Shown here in pieces: positions 1 through 12,327 of a stretch of 64,000 bases of DNA. Source of the DNA: Litoditis marina (Eukaryota; Nematoda; Chromadorea; Rhabditida; Rhabditidae); contig OZ038435.1 in the NCBI GenBank assembly GCA_964036275.1, forward strand, positions 30,051,521 to 30,115,520, written 5' to 3'. Position numbers and translations under genes: made by a program. Below the pieces are notes generated by a model. It saw only the letters and a list, made by a program, of their open reading frames with translations, did not search any database and was not told the DNA's origin. Each line of letters opens with the position of its first letter. Position 1 is the first letter of the stretch.

Positions 1-22
1 CAACGTTTCGTAGAAAACTCAC

Positions 23-106
23 CATATATCCAATGAAATAAGACCAGACGAGGAGGGAGCAAACACCCATTGGTAATAGAACATTGTATGTTGAATTGCG
101 AGACAT
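23..106 (-). CDS. Possible first exon of a membrane protein, partial at left edge
   Basis: Reading leftward on the minus strand, an acceptor (GTTTTCAG) ends just above 108 and is followed two bases later by ATG at 106. The 28 codons that follow end exactly at a good donor (ATG/GTGAGT, exon end 23). The peptide starts MSRNSTYNVLLPMGVCSLLV and is hydrophobic, as in the first helix of a transporter or chemoreceptor. ATG directly after an acceptor is the pattern seen at the other genes of this window. Against it, sequence just upstream (215-281) belongs to a repeat, and the rest of the gene would lie outside the window. Function unknown. Confidence 0.35.
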
Positions 107-285
107 GCCTGAAAACTGTACTACGAATTGAATCATTTTGCTCATAGTGGGCAACGAGATGAGTGAATAGTGGAAAATAACACAAAATTGATAGAAAAAG
201 ATGTAGGAGTCCGGGTAGGAATGAAGTGAACTCAGGAACAACACGAACGGCGTTCGACTGGAAGATAAAGATCTCACCTGGTTAA

Positions 286-752
286 AGGGACCGTACCTCT
301 ATAATGTGCAATGTAAGTAGTTTTTGAAAAATGAAAAAAGTCATTCATTCTGTTTTGAGATGAAAGTTGCACACGTTACATACAGAAAGTGCAGTAAACC
401 ACATTATTGCGGAGCAAATTAGAAGTCAACCGAATTTGGGTTACTGTAATGCAGCAATCCTTGATCTCTCACTGCTTTGTTGTTTTCATGATATCTACAA
501 ATCCTTTGTCACAGCTTTGATTGTTAAAATTTTGGCAAAATTTTGAATATGGTTTTGTATTTTTATAGGCATTTTGAAAATTTTGTACGTAGGTGAACTC
601 GGCGGTGTATGTACGTGCGCGTGGTTGCGCCGCATTTTTGAGAACACGGAGCAAAACAGGAAGTTGACACCTAGATGAATGATTGTGTTTTTTCAATGTT
701 TACAACATCGACTAATCAGCTCAAACCTCCAAATTAAAGAGGAACGGTCCCT
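286..752. repeat. TTAA-flanked MITE, copy 1 (piggyBac type)
   Basis: The ends are inverted: AGGGACCGTACCTCT at 286 and its near complement AGAGGAACGGTCCCT ending at 752. Both sides carry TTAA (282-285 and 753-756), the target duplication typical of piggyBac elements. The 467-bp interior has no credible coding sequence, so this would be a non-autonomous copy. A second copy is at 13803-14304, and a related site without the insertion lies near 1541. Confidence 0.8.
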
Positions 753-1277
753 TTAAATCCTTTCTCATTTCCATTACATGGTTATAGGGTCGCTCAAAGA
801 GGCCCCAAATATTATATTTATCCGCGATTGAACACGTGTCTTACCATATTGGCATATGTGGCACTCCGATTACGAGAAAATGGAGATATAGACGAAAAAT
901 TAGATGTAGAGTATAGTTTACTCTGTTAAGCTATTTGAACCATTGTGTTTTTATTGAACACTTTTCCAAACAAAGACTTATGCAAATTTTAACCCACCAC
1001 ATTTCGAACTTTCATAATTGGTATATATAGTTTTTACAAAAACTATCGATGTGTGTTCGTTGAATTGTCTATAGTCACATCTCACGACCTACTGAGACTC
1101 CTACAGTAATAATACAGAACGCTCAGTTCGTTTTGAACTTTAACGGAAGAAATAATCAACTATTCTGAGCTCCTATTACAGAAACTGCTCGAGAAAGTTT
1201 AGTTCACATCTAACAGAACGGAAATGTGATACGTTTTGCCTATACCACAGGGCTCCAATGTGCACTGTAGGAGTCTC

Positions 1278-1457
1278 AAGTTCAAAACCGAGTTGTTTAC
1301 CAAGGTTTACCTACCAAATTGGTCACTAGTTGATATCAAGTTGTGGAATAAAATCTTGGTGCATAATTATGCATCAAGTTCATGGTAAACTGTCTAAACC
1401 TTGATTTACAACTTGGGGTTTTGGCGAACCTTGGTAAAAAAACTCGGTTTTTGACTT
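1278..1457. repeat. Foldback element
   Basis: Arms of about 30 bp face each other: 1278-1307 (TTCAAAACCGAGTTG...CCAAGGTT) and 1427-1457 (AACCTTGGTAAAAAAACTCG...). The centre holds further weak inverted copies of CTTGGT/ATCAAG words and the palindrome GCATAATTATGC. No coding potential. Probably a small MITE. Confidence 0.55.
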
Positions 1458-1469
1458 CAGAGTAGTCTG

Positions 1470-1600
1470 AGTAGGAATGAAATGAGCTACCTAAAAACAA
1501 CGAATGGCGTTCGTCTTGAAGATAAACATCTTACCGGGTTAAATCGTTTTTCTTAACTTCATTAAATGGTTTCGGGGTCGCGCGAAGAATGAAAGGCCAC
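1470..1600. repeat. Paralogous copy of the MITE target (empty site)
   Basis: The sequence on both sides of the element at 286-752 (about 215-285 joined to 753-810) is repeated here as one continuous block. Shared words include GTAGGAATGAA, GGCGTTCG, GAAGATAAA, TTAAATC and GGGTCGC. TTAA appears once here where copy 1 has TTAA-element-TTAA. The match is diverged, so this is an old duplicated repeat, not a recent copy. Confidence 0.65.
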
Positions 1601-4023
1601 AAGGACATGCCTCTCAGTTCACAAGTTCACAGACCTGTGTAGTTAGAATGCGATGCGGTTTGATGGGAACCCTTGCATGCGGATCAGGCTACCACTCGGG
1701 TATTGGTCGCTAGCGTTCCTTTCTGTCCGCAGGTAATCCCCGCAGGGCACTGTGTGCGCGCTACCAATCTTGGCGGTCGGGTTCGATCCCCCGCTGAGAC
1801 AGACTTTTGAGTTCGGAGTTGTGAGCGACAAAACCTGGCAGCGATTCAAGCTCCGCCTCTCTATCGTGGCTCCGCCCCTATCTATTAATACGGTACTGTC
1901 CACGTCGGTTTTACGACGACTGGTACTCGAAAAAAAATCCTCATGAGTATTTCGTCCGTTTATACTGTTAAAGGAGGACAGAATGGAAAGCCAGTTTAGG
2001 TACCCCGGGGTATCTAAACATAAAACATGTGAACCGTATGCAAATTAGGTTTGTTAGTTTGAATAAAAAAGGGTTATATCAGTTTCTCTTAAGCAGCTCC
2101 TTCACATAAACTTTCCTTTCTGTCCCCCTTCAAAGTTATCGGTCGTCGTCCCCACTCTCAGAAACATGAGCGCTCATTATCCACGTTCAGCCAGGCACAA
2201 ATGCGAGAGAACAGGGAGATCAGTTAGTACTGCAGTCTGCGTTTCTCTGAACTGCACACTCTCTCGTTGAGGACGCTACGACAATGGCTGTTTGGCTGGG
2301 AATTGTGTTTAAGCTAAGACTTTCAGAAGTTGGCAGTGTGCCAATAAAGTTTTAAAGTATGCTCACTATGTCAACGTAAGAAAAAACATAAAATCGATTG
2401 AACGTATTGTTTGTCCGACCACTTTTCACGACACAAATCCAGAGAAAACAAACTCAAACATACGAACACTCATTCTCATGCTATTAATGCTCACAGTTGG
2501 AACGTTTGAGTAAAAACATTTGTTGAAGATTCGGCCAATTGAAAAAAGGGACATTTCCATACCACGGTGTTATTTTCATTGAACACTTTTCACGTGCACA
2601 ACCAAATATTATACTACAACGGAGATTTGGACGATCGGTGTAGTGAGTTTCTCATGAGAATATCATGAACACCTTATGAGCTACTTCTGAACTTTAAGTG
2701 TTGAAGCATAGCCATCAATACAATCTCATGAGAAGCTCGTGAGATATAGCTCATGACGTATCTCATGAGTTGAGGGATTTGTACATCGCCAGGTTCAAAG
2801 GTGCCCTTTTCATAACACGTTGCTACAGGGCTCGATGGGATATTTCTGCATACGGTCTTCGAGGGCTGATTGGATCATCAATATTTTTGTTTTTTTCTCC
2901 CAAGCTGTCTGGCAGCGAACATGTATGAAACACGAAAAGCGACTAAGACATGTTCAAAACCCATGGAAACTTACCAAGTTCCAACAAATAGTGCAAAACT
3001 CGCGTATAACGCGAAAGAACGGTTTTCTTGACGGTAACTGGTCTGTGGAAGAGGATAGGTTTCATTCTATGGACTGATGCGGTTGGAAAACGCGGCTTCT
3101 TCTTATTTTGGTCTTCTTTTTCGGTAAGTTCTTCAGATACAGATTCACGAACACTTTTTGGTCGTTGCTGAACTGTAGATATACTTCAATTTTCGAACAT
3201 CTATCAGCCCAGTCTACTTTTTATGTGCATACATTTTCAGACACTCACTGACAATTACTGATAAAACTCTTGATAGAGGATGCAGCTTCTTTAAAGTGCT
3301 CTCTTCTTTGGTGAGTTTTTTTTCGAATGTCCGTCTTGAAGGTTCTTCATTTTTGACTTTACTCAATCTGGGAATATCAAACCATGGTTGTAGTCAAAAA
3401 TTGGTGTCATTTCTGATCTCTATTTCAGATTTTCCACAACTTTGCATATATAATCCGTTTTGTAGCTCGCAACTGCTAGAATTCTCGTTCAGGCGGACAT
3501 TAAATTGAGTTTTCCAAATATTCATTTTATTTAATTTAATTTCAATTTTTAAATTTGGAAGAAATTTGTTAAATATAATTTTTCCAGGCACCACCCTTAA
3601 ACTTGCACTACTTCACCATCGAATATGATTTCGATTACAAATGATGCAGCTCGCGAATCTTCGAAGCGAAGAAACCTCATCAAAATCCTTTATTTTCCTT
3701 TAATTCCATACATTGCTTAATGAATTATTATTTCTGGCTTTTTGTTGGTATTTTTCATAGTTGCGTCTTTTTGTTTCAATGATCCTTCATTCACACTTTC
3801 ATACTGGATGCAGATAAGCTGTGCGATGAGAATATACTATAAAAAGTTCAAAAAGAGTTTGTTGGAGTTCGGTGATAAGTAGTGCTCATTCACATAAGAC
3901 TTGTGGAGCATTTACTGAACTGGGGAACAAATGATTAGAATCTGAATTGTTGTAGATTGATGTCCACACTCATCACAAATACCGTTTTCCCGACTTATTA
4001 GCATAAATCTACAAACACAACAG

Positions 4024-4189
4024 ACGTATGCTAGAAGATCCCGGCACCTTCATCCCATCCTGCGTCTCCTTGCAAACCTACGCTATTTCTCTGCTCTTAC
4101 ATCCCGCCGGGATGTGTGAGACAAGAAATAGTGAGGCAGACCGAGAGACACAGGATGGAATGAAGGTGCCGGGATCTTCTAGCATACGT
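4024..4189. repeat. Foldback hairpin with 30-bp perfect arms
   Basis: Bases 4024-4053 and 4160-4189 are exact reverse complements (begins ACGTATGCTAGAAGATCCCG). The 106-bp centre continues the symmetry with imperfections (CTATTTCT...ACATCCCG against CGGGATGT...AGAAATAG), so the whole 166 bp can fold into one stem. Looks like a small foldback MITE; no target duplication is clear. Confidence 0.8.
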
Positions 4190-5923
4190 ACTCAGGAACT
4201 AACGACAAGTACTGTTTCGCCCTCCCTGCCTAGAGCGAACCCTAAAAAGGGAATGTTTTCTGATATTTCCTAGATTTAGGTGACTATTTTATTCAATCCT
4301 GGTATTCGCCGGTGTTTTATTGAGAAATTTGACAGAAAGCATGATGGACAGTACTATAAACTACACTGGCTATATAGATTCAGGTCAAGATAGTATAGAT
4401 TGTATAGATAATACTGATAATGGTAATCTATCAGTCGCCAAAGAGCGTATGGGATTCGGTCTTTCCAGAGTACGGTGTATATGTTACCCTACTCCGCTGT
4501 GTTTGTAGTTTGATCCCGTTGCCCCTTAATCAAAATCAAGATGTGCCGAGATTAAATTACAACTAAAATTCAGTCATTGTACACCCTATACACATATTCC
4601 TGGTTTTATCTGTGATCACACTTGACACTACTTTATCTTTCGGGTTGTGTTTTTTTTTTCAATTTTGTTATTTCTCACCGTAAATAGAGAGGGAGGGAGA
4701 TATAACGGCATTGAGAGAGAGCGAGAGAAAGAGAGAGAGGTAGTAGAAATAGCTTACCCTCCGTGCATTGAGCAGTTATCGTCAACAACATATCAGCTGC
4801 TTTCTCTCACTTCAAGTAAAACTCGATATTGACCTCTATACAACTATGGCCTGTATTTGAAACCGCTTAAATGAAATTCCAGGTCTATTTGTAAATCTAA
4901 GTTTTCACTGTTATCCGTCGTGCAATTGTAGTGTATCAAAAAACACTGAAAGGGGATTAACATTTTAATATTCTGATTTTTTTAAAGTTAACCTCTCAAA
5001 ATTTAGATGTAAAACACATCATAAATAAAAAATGTGCCACAGTTCGAATACATGATTGCTGAACTTTATCGTTCATATTTAGAGGACTAAAAAGATGGAT
5101 TTCCTGACAATCCATTACCAATTTGTTGTTTTCTTCCATCTCTAATAGATGTGAGGTTGTTTGTTGTCAGTTATTTATAACAAATGCATAATGGTCATTA
5201 GTCCCAAGGTCGTGTCTATCAGCGAACATTCAAGTATTGTAAAACTGGTTGGCTGCCCCTGGAATATCTATTCTAAAAGGTGTTTTACCATGTATCATAT
5301 ACGTTCCTTTTCCTTTGCGCAGTTTATCAAGTCTTCCAATTACTGATTTGAATAACTTCGAGTTATTATTTTGAATAACTATGAATCATTTTGTTTAAAC
5401 TATATTCTCCCTGACTGAAAACTCACTATCCAAAGGAACGTCCCAGTTTTTCATGAGAAGTTTCTCTTTTTTTCACTTTTTAATGCACTTCCAGTACAAC
5501 AATTGAAAGACACAATCATTACGCTCCGTTCTGCTTTGATTGTTCTCTGATCTCGGGTGTAGAACAGGAAAATACGAGAATATTTTTTAATAACCAAACC
5601 AGAACTAGGGTTCTGTCGTTCCCTACAAATCTTTTCAACTTTTCATTGAGTAGAATCAAGATTTCAACGAATTTGGTAGCATACTTCTACCAAATTGGCA
5701 AAGATTTGTACTTTGAAGTCTATCGATAGGTTCTATCAGTATTACGTGCCATCGCAAGTGTATTTTATAAATGAAACTGACATCTCTTTCCCATTAACTG
5801 TTCTGTGGGGTGCGGCGGAATTAAAATACAGTTAACTGAATTCATCTTCAAGATTCCACTCTGTTGTGTTTGTAGTTTGCTCATATAGTTTTACTCTGTC
5901 TATACCCGTGAAATAGCGGGAGG

Positions 5924-6063
5924 TAGTTATACTGTTAGTCCATTGCACAGTCACGTGAAACATGTCAAATACAGCAGACCTCAGGAACGTGTACAATGAC
6001 AAAGTGGACGATTCCTCATTAGAATGCTAATTTTTACGTGACTGTTCAATTTACTTCTAGTAT
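5924..6063 (+). repeat. Dispersed MITE of about 135 bp, copy a
   Basis: Begins TAGTTATACTGTTAGTC, then AGTCACGTGAAACATG, and ends ACGTGACTGTTCAATTTAC and TTCTAGTA. The ends are imperfect inverted repeats around AGTCACGTGA. Three more copies are in this window (12965-13103, 17717-17850, 52236-52372). This copy ends about 50 bp before the trans-splice acceptor of the SEC14-like gene and could lie in its promoter. Confidence 0.8.
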
Positions 6064-6115
6064 ATCGAACCATTGGTACGTGTACTAAATGTACTTTTTG
6101 TAGTTTGTACTCCAG

Positions 6116-9100
6116 ATGACCATCATGAAAAACAGTATCAGTGCGGAGGATTCCGCGCGCATCGATAAACTTCGCTCGCTGGTGCGGGACGACCTCAGCG
6201 AGTACTATGACACGGACTTCAACCTACTCCGATGGCTACAGGGACACCACACTCTGCCTGTGGAACAGATCGCCAAGAAACTACGATTCCATCTGAAACT
6301 ACGGTGAGCATTCCGTGGGGTTAAATGTTACACTCTGTAGTTTGTAGTGTGTTTACTACAGTTGGTTTTTATACCTTCGATTGTGTAGTTTGTAGTATCG
6401 TTCACTATGGTTTATAGTTGAGATGTCGTACTGCGTAGTTTGTAGTGTGATTCACCATAGTCTGTGTTTCATAACTTCGATTCTGTAAGTTGTAGTGTGA
6501 TCCACTGTGTATCCGCCGTTGGATCTCATGGTTTTCATATATTGGAGTTCGAAGTTCGTAATTTGTAGGTAGTGTGTGATTTATACGTTCGATCTTGTAA
6601 TTGTATAGTGTGAGGAACTATAGTGTATTTCAGAAAATATATCCCGTAGTTTGTAGTGCGAGCGACTCTAGTGTATGGTTATGGAATTGGTAGTTTGTAG
6701 TGTGCTCTATTCCAAAGTATTGTACAGAAGTTCGATCGCTCAGTTTTCAATGTGATATCCTGAGGTGTACGGTAAAGCTCAATTTCGTAGAATGTAGTGT
6801 GATCCACTGTAGTGTATGATTAGGAGATTTAATTTTGTAGTTTGATTCCGTAGTTAGAACTATATGAGTGTTTCAGAAGTTCCCAATGGGACCTCGACTC
6901 TATGCGTGGTCGTCCCCGCACCCATCCCATTCACAAACACTGGTGTCACGGAATTACCGGAGAGTCCGGGGTGCTCGACAATGTTATCGTCAACATAGAA
7001 CAGGTATGGTTGTAGACAATAATGACTGGTTAGATACATTCACGAAGTGCGTGGGATCAGGTTAGGAAAGGCCATGTGCAAGAGTACCGCGACGCTCAGA
7101 TTCCGTCCCGCGTCTCTCTTTCGCACTGTCTTCAAATATGCTTTTCAAACGTTTCCAAAAGTATTATGAGATTCTTCGAAAGTTCTGAGAATATGAATAT
7201 CAATCTCTGAATGTTCCATGTATATCTCGCGTATTTCCTTGTTTCTACTTTCATGACTGTATATTTTGCTTAAAGCGACATATATAGGTTACATGGTACA
7301 ATTGGAAAATGAACTTTGTCTGAACGCACTTTCTGTATTAGTTGATGAGTACTTTCGATAACAGAACAGATTGATAGTGACTAGCATTGACAACTATTTG
7401 TCGGCAAAAGTTTGGTAAGATTGCGGGTGCAACCAAAAGACACTTTGAAAAACTTATGATTGATATGGGCTCATAGAATAAGAATATAATCAAACGTTTG
7501 TTTCACATTCACTGGGCAGTAGGGTTGTTGATCGATGGATTTTCAATAGACGTGCTAAAAACTTGAATATTAGTAACTTTAGGCATGTAATTCAGTCGGT
7601 GTTTTCTTTAAAACGCGACCTTAACAACGCTACTTACATCCCATTAGAGATGAGATTGTTTACACATCTTAAACAGAGAAAATCAAATTTTATACATATA
7701 CCAAATGATAAATATTCGTGTCATAGTTTGTCTGTGTTCAGTGCGGCAGTACGGACTACAATGGCATGATGGAGTGCTTTTCGTTGTCAGAAGTTATGAA
7801 GGCGAGAGTACCAGATTTGGAAGAAATGTTGGGTCAAGTCATGGAGCTGGAGAAGAAAACGGGTGAGCAAATCACTTCAACCTATGGAAAACCATGTCTA
7901 TTTCAATTGTTCGATTTTTTACGAAACTCGAAAAAACAGAGTTCGTTATAACTTTCACATAGAGTTCATATTTTAATATTGCTCTTCTCTCCCGAAAAGT
8001 GTGAAAAAACTGAACTTCAATTCCTCACCCTCAGTAAAGAAACATAAAGATAAAGGATGAAACTCTAAAACTTTACAAACTTTCAAAAGTTAATTTTACA
8101 GATAGACTTTTTCAGGTCGTCAGGCCTCGATTTTGTTCGTGATGGACATAACTGGTCTGGAGTACAACAGAAAACTCTACGATCTGGTCACGGGCTCAAT
8201 GAAGGCCTTGGCTGACTTTATGGCGGATCACTACGTGGAATTGATTAAGGTCACCTAGGTTTTCGACGCAAAACTAACGAAAAACGTGAAAACACAGCAG
8301 AAGTAATGTACTTTTAGAATAATTATGTGGAACTGATCAACGTTGAAACAGAACAGGAATAGTGTAGTGTTTTATTTATTCGAACAAAAACATATTTTGT
8401 TACGTTTTGGGTGGTGTGGGTTATGAGTTATGTACGTAGTGAAAGATGTTCTCAAAACCGTTTCGATTGTGATTCAATATTTGAGTATATCATCTCTTAC
8501 GGAGCACTTCCTTGTAATTTTAATATTTTATTTATTTATTTATTTATCTACATTCAAAGAACGTGGCACTCGCTCATTAAAGAAAGAAAGGGAAAACAGA
8601 GAAATAATTACAGTTCGCTTTTTGTACGATGTTGCATCGGAGAGGGTTGAAACATTGGTATTTGAATATGTATTTTTCTCGCCAACGCAAACAACAACAT
8701 TCAGCAGTCCTAGTGACCCAAATTTGTTTACCAGTTTCCATATTTCATCTGTCCACTTTTTCATACTTTTCCGAACAGTTCAATCGAAAACTACACTAGC
8801 TGGAGAACTGGTTCAATCAGATGTAATAACAATCAAATGAAAAATCTTTTGGGATAGTTTTCGATCACGTGATTGCCACGAGAACATCAGATATTTCATT
8901 AATAATAAATTTTTCACTTCGTGCCACAATTAAATTATACAATCATTAACAATGTAATCTAAATATTTTCAGTACTTCGTGCCAGTTTGTCTTCCCTCTT
9001 TCGCCTCTGCCATTTACATGGTAGTTCGACCTCTACTGCCCGAGAGAACACGACAGAAGGTATAGTTGTCGCTCAAAGAGAGACGGGGTATACTGTATGT

Positions 9101-12100
9101 CTCACTTTGTGCTGTGTAAGAACAAATATATACGATTCGTCTGCAGTGTTGGTATATCCTACAGTACACATTACAACTTTTCAATAACCGTTTTCCTGTG
9201 CAAACTTTAACTTTGTCAAAAACTTTCTTGAACACAATTTGTATCCAAAGTCTTGAATTTTCTCAGCCTGTATTGCAAACTTCTTGAAATTTCCAACGAT
9301 CGAATCTAACTTTTCCGAAAACGTACTGGAACCAAACTGCATTTTAGGTGTTGTAATATGTTCACAGAAAAATACTGCAGTTTGTCAAGCTAGTTCACAT
9401 TTAAAACTGAGAACGCCCAACGAAATACACGTCAAATGCTCTTTAGAGTTTTGACTTCATGAACTCGCCGTTTAAATCTGCGGCAGTTTTGCTGTTTGCT
9501 CTCTGTGGTTTTGCAACAACGGCGCCTGCACACAAACAAGCGAGCTGGCCGAGTGCGTGTGCGCGCGCCCCCACTCAACGCCCATCGGTTCGATTCCCGG
9601 GTAGTGACAATGATTGATAGACTGGTTCTCTCCACTGAATGTTAGTGAGGATACAACTTCCAGTCCACTGCTGCCTTCCTTCTGAGTTGCTTTTTGATGC
9701 TGGAATTTTTGTTTGACTTTCACACTTATTTTGTCCAAGTTAGGCTCAAACTACTCTGATAGATTTCTGCCGAGTGCGAGCCGGAAGGTCGGGTTGGCAG
9801 CGGGCAGTCATCCGGCTCGCCGCTGACAACCCCAACTAGCTCACAATCGACCTCCCCGCGCATTTGTGCAACACGTACTAAATACGGCGCTACCAAATAC
9901 GTGCTGGCGACCCTTTAAGAGAAATCGGGTACAAGCATTCAGCCCACATGCGCTTTTGCAAATGAACTCTTGAAGTTTTACCTTCTTTAAGAGTTCTATT
10001 GCCTTAAAGCAAAGAGAGATATGTTTTTTCGAAAACATTTTTGTTGAGCAAATACTGTTTTGTTCTATTAAACACTTTTCTATTAAAAATTATTTTTTGA
10101 GAACTGAAACAGAAATTGAATAAATGGTGATATAGTTTCAATAAGTAGTGTTTATAACTTCTAATTGAATGAAAAGAACTGGTTAGTGGAAAACGTGTGA
10201 TATTCAGCTGTGTTGGTTTGATAAATTTTGCCGGGTGCCAGCCCGTTTGTTGACGGCGGCGGGCACGTTTGTGAAAACGGGAGCTATCCGTCTGGCACCG
10301 CGCAGCAATCGGGCGCGCGCCAGGCAAGATTCTTTCTCAGTAGAGAGCCAAAAATAAGCGAGCTGGCCGATTGCGTGTACGCGCGCCGCCGCTCAACGCC
10401 CATCGGTTCGATCCGGGCAGTGACAATGATAGATAGACTGGTTCTCTCCACTGAATGCTAGTGAGGATACAACTTCCAGTCCACTGCTGCCTTCCTTCTG
10501 AGTTGCTTTTTTATGCTGGCGATTTTGACGACATTCACAGTTCTTTAGTAAAAATTTAGGTTAGAATTAAAAAATACTCTATTTTTCTGTAGGTTTAGAC
10601 GTCTACATAAGCTCATAAGCTCAGAAAATGACTTTGTGATTGCTTATAAACCCTTCGAGCATACAATAATATAAAGTTTTTCGCGCATAGATGTTAGAAC
10701 AGGGAGTATTTTAAAAAAAACTAACACTATATGGCCAAACTCTAAGGATTGTATGTGTACAACCTACGTTCGTGAATCAGACTACAAAGTACAAAGACAT
10801 TCGACACTTGCATGAAGTTTTCGGGCGCTGGGATGTTCCTAAATAACTTTCCGTATTGCAGGTACGTCTCCTGTCGGCAACTCATTGGAAAACGGAGCTG
10901 TTGGAATGGGCAGATCCCTCTACTTTACCTGCATTCTGGAGTGATGACGAGCATACTTTCCCCGCCAAGCTAGACATTCCGATAAAGTATCCCCTGAAGG
11001 AATACTATTCACAAAAGGGACTGAAGGTGAGATTAACAAATTTCGTTGTAGTTTGATAGCGATACACGGCAAAACTTCTGGTTTTTGGCCGAACAGTAAT
11101 GGGATAAAACTACACACTTAATTGGATACGGCCACATACACGATACACCGTATGTATAGCATTGCTTTGTCGAGAGCGAACCATGTAGAAGAATGTCTGA
11201 TTGAATATTCCACTGTGATGTTTGTAGTGTGATCATAGGGCGTGGTGTATTGTGCCTGCTGTGAGATTAGAATACTATTTGAACAAGCCACAATGCCATT
11301 TACGACTACCAATGATCAGAATAGTACTGTAGGCTTCCACGCTTTTATAAAATAGACTATACTCTTTCAGCCTCCACCTAACACCAGTTCGATCAATGTG
11401 CATGCGGGTAAGTACCACTATTCGACGTATCATTTGAAAGAGAATGACGTCATCAGTTGGTGGGTATACGGTAATCGATCGATGGGCTTCGGATTCTTCC
11501 GGGCAGAACACGAGGACCAATCCGATATCACAGAGTGAGGATTTTCAGTTATTATTTGTTTCCTGATTCCTGCACATAAACCTCTGCTTATAGAAAAACG
11601 TTTTCCGACACAATTGTCCTTGTTCACGTGAAACTATACCGCTTTGAAAACTATAAGATGGGGAAAACCAACTGGAAAGTTCCATTGGCACGCTGCCACA
11701 GTCTCAGTTGGGATGCAGAACTATACAACAGTTTCTCTTCCGTTGATGCAATTCACCGTACATACCCAGAGTACATCGACAGGTCAACTATAAATTGAAA
11801 CGGCCCTATTTATACCAGCAACACTTATTGGGTAGTTGACCATTGTTTCTTCAGGATGGACCAGATTACCCCCGCTTTCACTGGGATGCCCGGTCCCCTG
11901 CTGGTACCTCTGGAGGATACGGTCACCATCGAAAAGGTAGTTGGTCATAGGTTTTTAATAACTGTTGTGGACAGCGTATGATGGATTTGGTGAGGGGCGG
12001 GATTTGGCGAGCGGCCAACTCATCAGCGTGTTTTTGATCTGCTCACTATCTCGTCTGCTCAATTTTCTAGCACTCTCCAATGAGAGATGCGTGAAGCACT

Positions 12101-12327
12101 GGATATAAAACGTGCTTTGATATAGTGCTGAAAAGGTAATTTAAGGTTTTCTGTAAAATTGGCCACAATAATTGTTTCCCTACATCACTATGCAGTATAT
12201 TCTACTTCTCTACAAACGCGTTTCAATGTTCCAGTCCGGCATCTACAAGATGTGGTTCAGCAATGCAAGTTCCTGGTGGTCTACCTTACATGTTCAGTGT
12301 GCTGTTGATATACAGTCTGAGAATTAA
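6116..12327 (+). CDS. SEC14-like CRAL-TRIO/GOLD domain protein
   Basis: Ten exons in consistent phase: 6116-6303, 6877-7003, 7742-7862, 8116-8249, 8973-9059, 10862-11026, 11371-11534, 11594-11782, 11855-11936 and 12235-12327 (449 aa). ATG directly follows a TCCAG acceptor, as in a trans-spliced gene. Residues 1-65 are the CRAL-TRIO N-terminal helices (LLRWLQGH). Residues 85-260 form the lipid-binding fold, with WDLDSMRGRP, HKHWCHGITGESG and ILFVMDITGLE, closing with LLSATHWKTELLEWADPSTLP. From about 275 to the end is a GOLD beta-domain (HYSTYHLKENDVISWWV ... SGIYKMWFSNASSWWS). SEC14-like CRAL-TRIO/GOLD proteins bind hydrophobic lipids and act in membrane traffic or signalling; this matches animal SEC14L proteins and the nematode CRAL-TRIO/GOLD (CTG) proteins. 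The specific ligand cannot be read from the sequence. Introns carry minisatellite and SINE sequence. Donors of exons 4 and 8 are weak (GTCACC, GTCAAC). Confidence 0.93.
6335..6860. repeat. Degenerate minisatellite in SEC14-like intron 1
   Basis: Intron 1 is filled with diverged copies of a unit of about 60-70 bp built on GTAGTTTGTAGTGTGATCCA, with ACTATAGTGTATG and a TTCGAT spacer. At least seven copies can be picked out. The core word is the same GTAGTTTG motif found singly elsewhere in the window. No coding role. Confidence 0.7.
9536..9704 (+). repeat. tRNA-derived SINE, copy 1
   Basis: Starts AAGCGAGC followed by TGGCCGAGTGCG (A-box like that of Leu/Ser tRNAs); a GGTTCGATTCC B-box lies at 9587-9597. 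The body then reads AGTGACAATG, TAGACTGGTTCTCTCCACTG and CTTCCAGTCCACTGCTGCC, ending in TTTTTGATGCTGG. A copy close to 90% identical follows at 10356. Both are in intron 5 of the SEC14-like gene, same orientation. The A/B box pair with an unrelated tail is the usual structure of a SINE. Confidence 0.7.
10356..10520 (+). repeat. tRNA-derived SINE, copy 2
   Basis: Second copy of the element at 9536-9704. A-box TGGCCGATTGCG, B-box GGTTCGATCCGG near 10404, and the same body and T-rich 3' end. Small substitutions and one-base indels separate the copies. The preceding 10225-10330 block is GC-rich and hairpin-prone. Confidence 0.7.

Larger units (their letters stand above)
757..5923. other. Intergenic, no supported gene
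   Basis: About 5 kb without a convincing exon chain. It holds the foldbacks at 1278-1457 and 4024-4189, and a tRNA-like B-box (GGTTCGATCCC at 1780-1790) in a GC-richer block at about 1640-1900. There is also a cluster of CTCATGAG-type palindromic words at 2650-2770, a GA-rich tract at 4685-4745, and single copies of the GTTTGTAGTTTG motif at 4497 and 5866. Short open frames here lack splice context and protein-like composition. Confidence 0.6.

Noticed and set aside
110..285. Extended hydrophobic frame to the right of the left-edge exon (minus strand)
   Set aside because: Two frames are open through it, and bases 215-285 recur at 1470-1540, so much of it is repeat.
8430..8840. 136-codon open frame in SEC14-like intron 4
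   Set aside because: AT-rich sequence including an ATTT microsatellite; the true frame continues at 8973 with correct splice phase.
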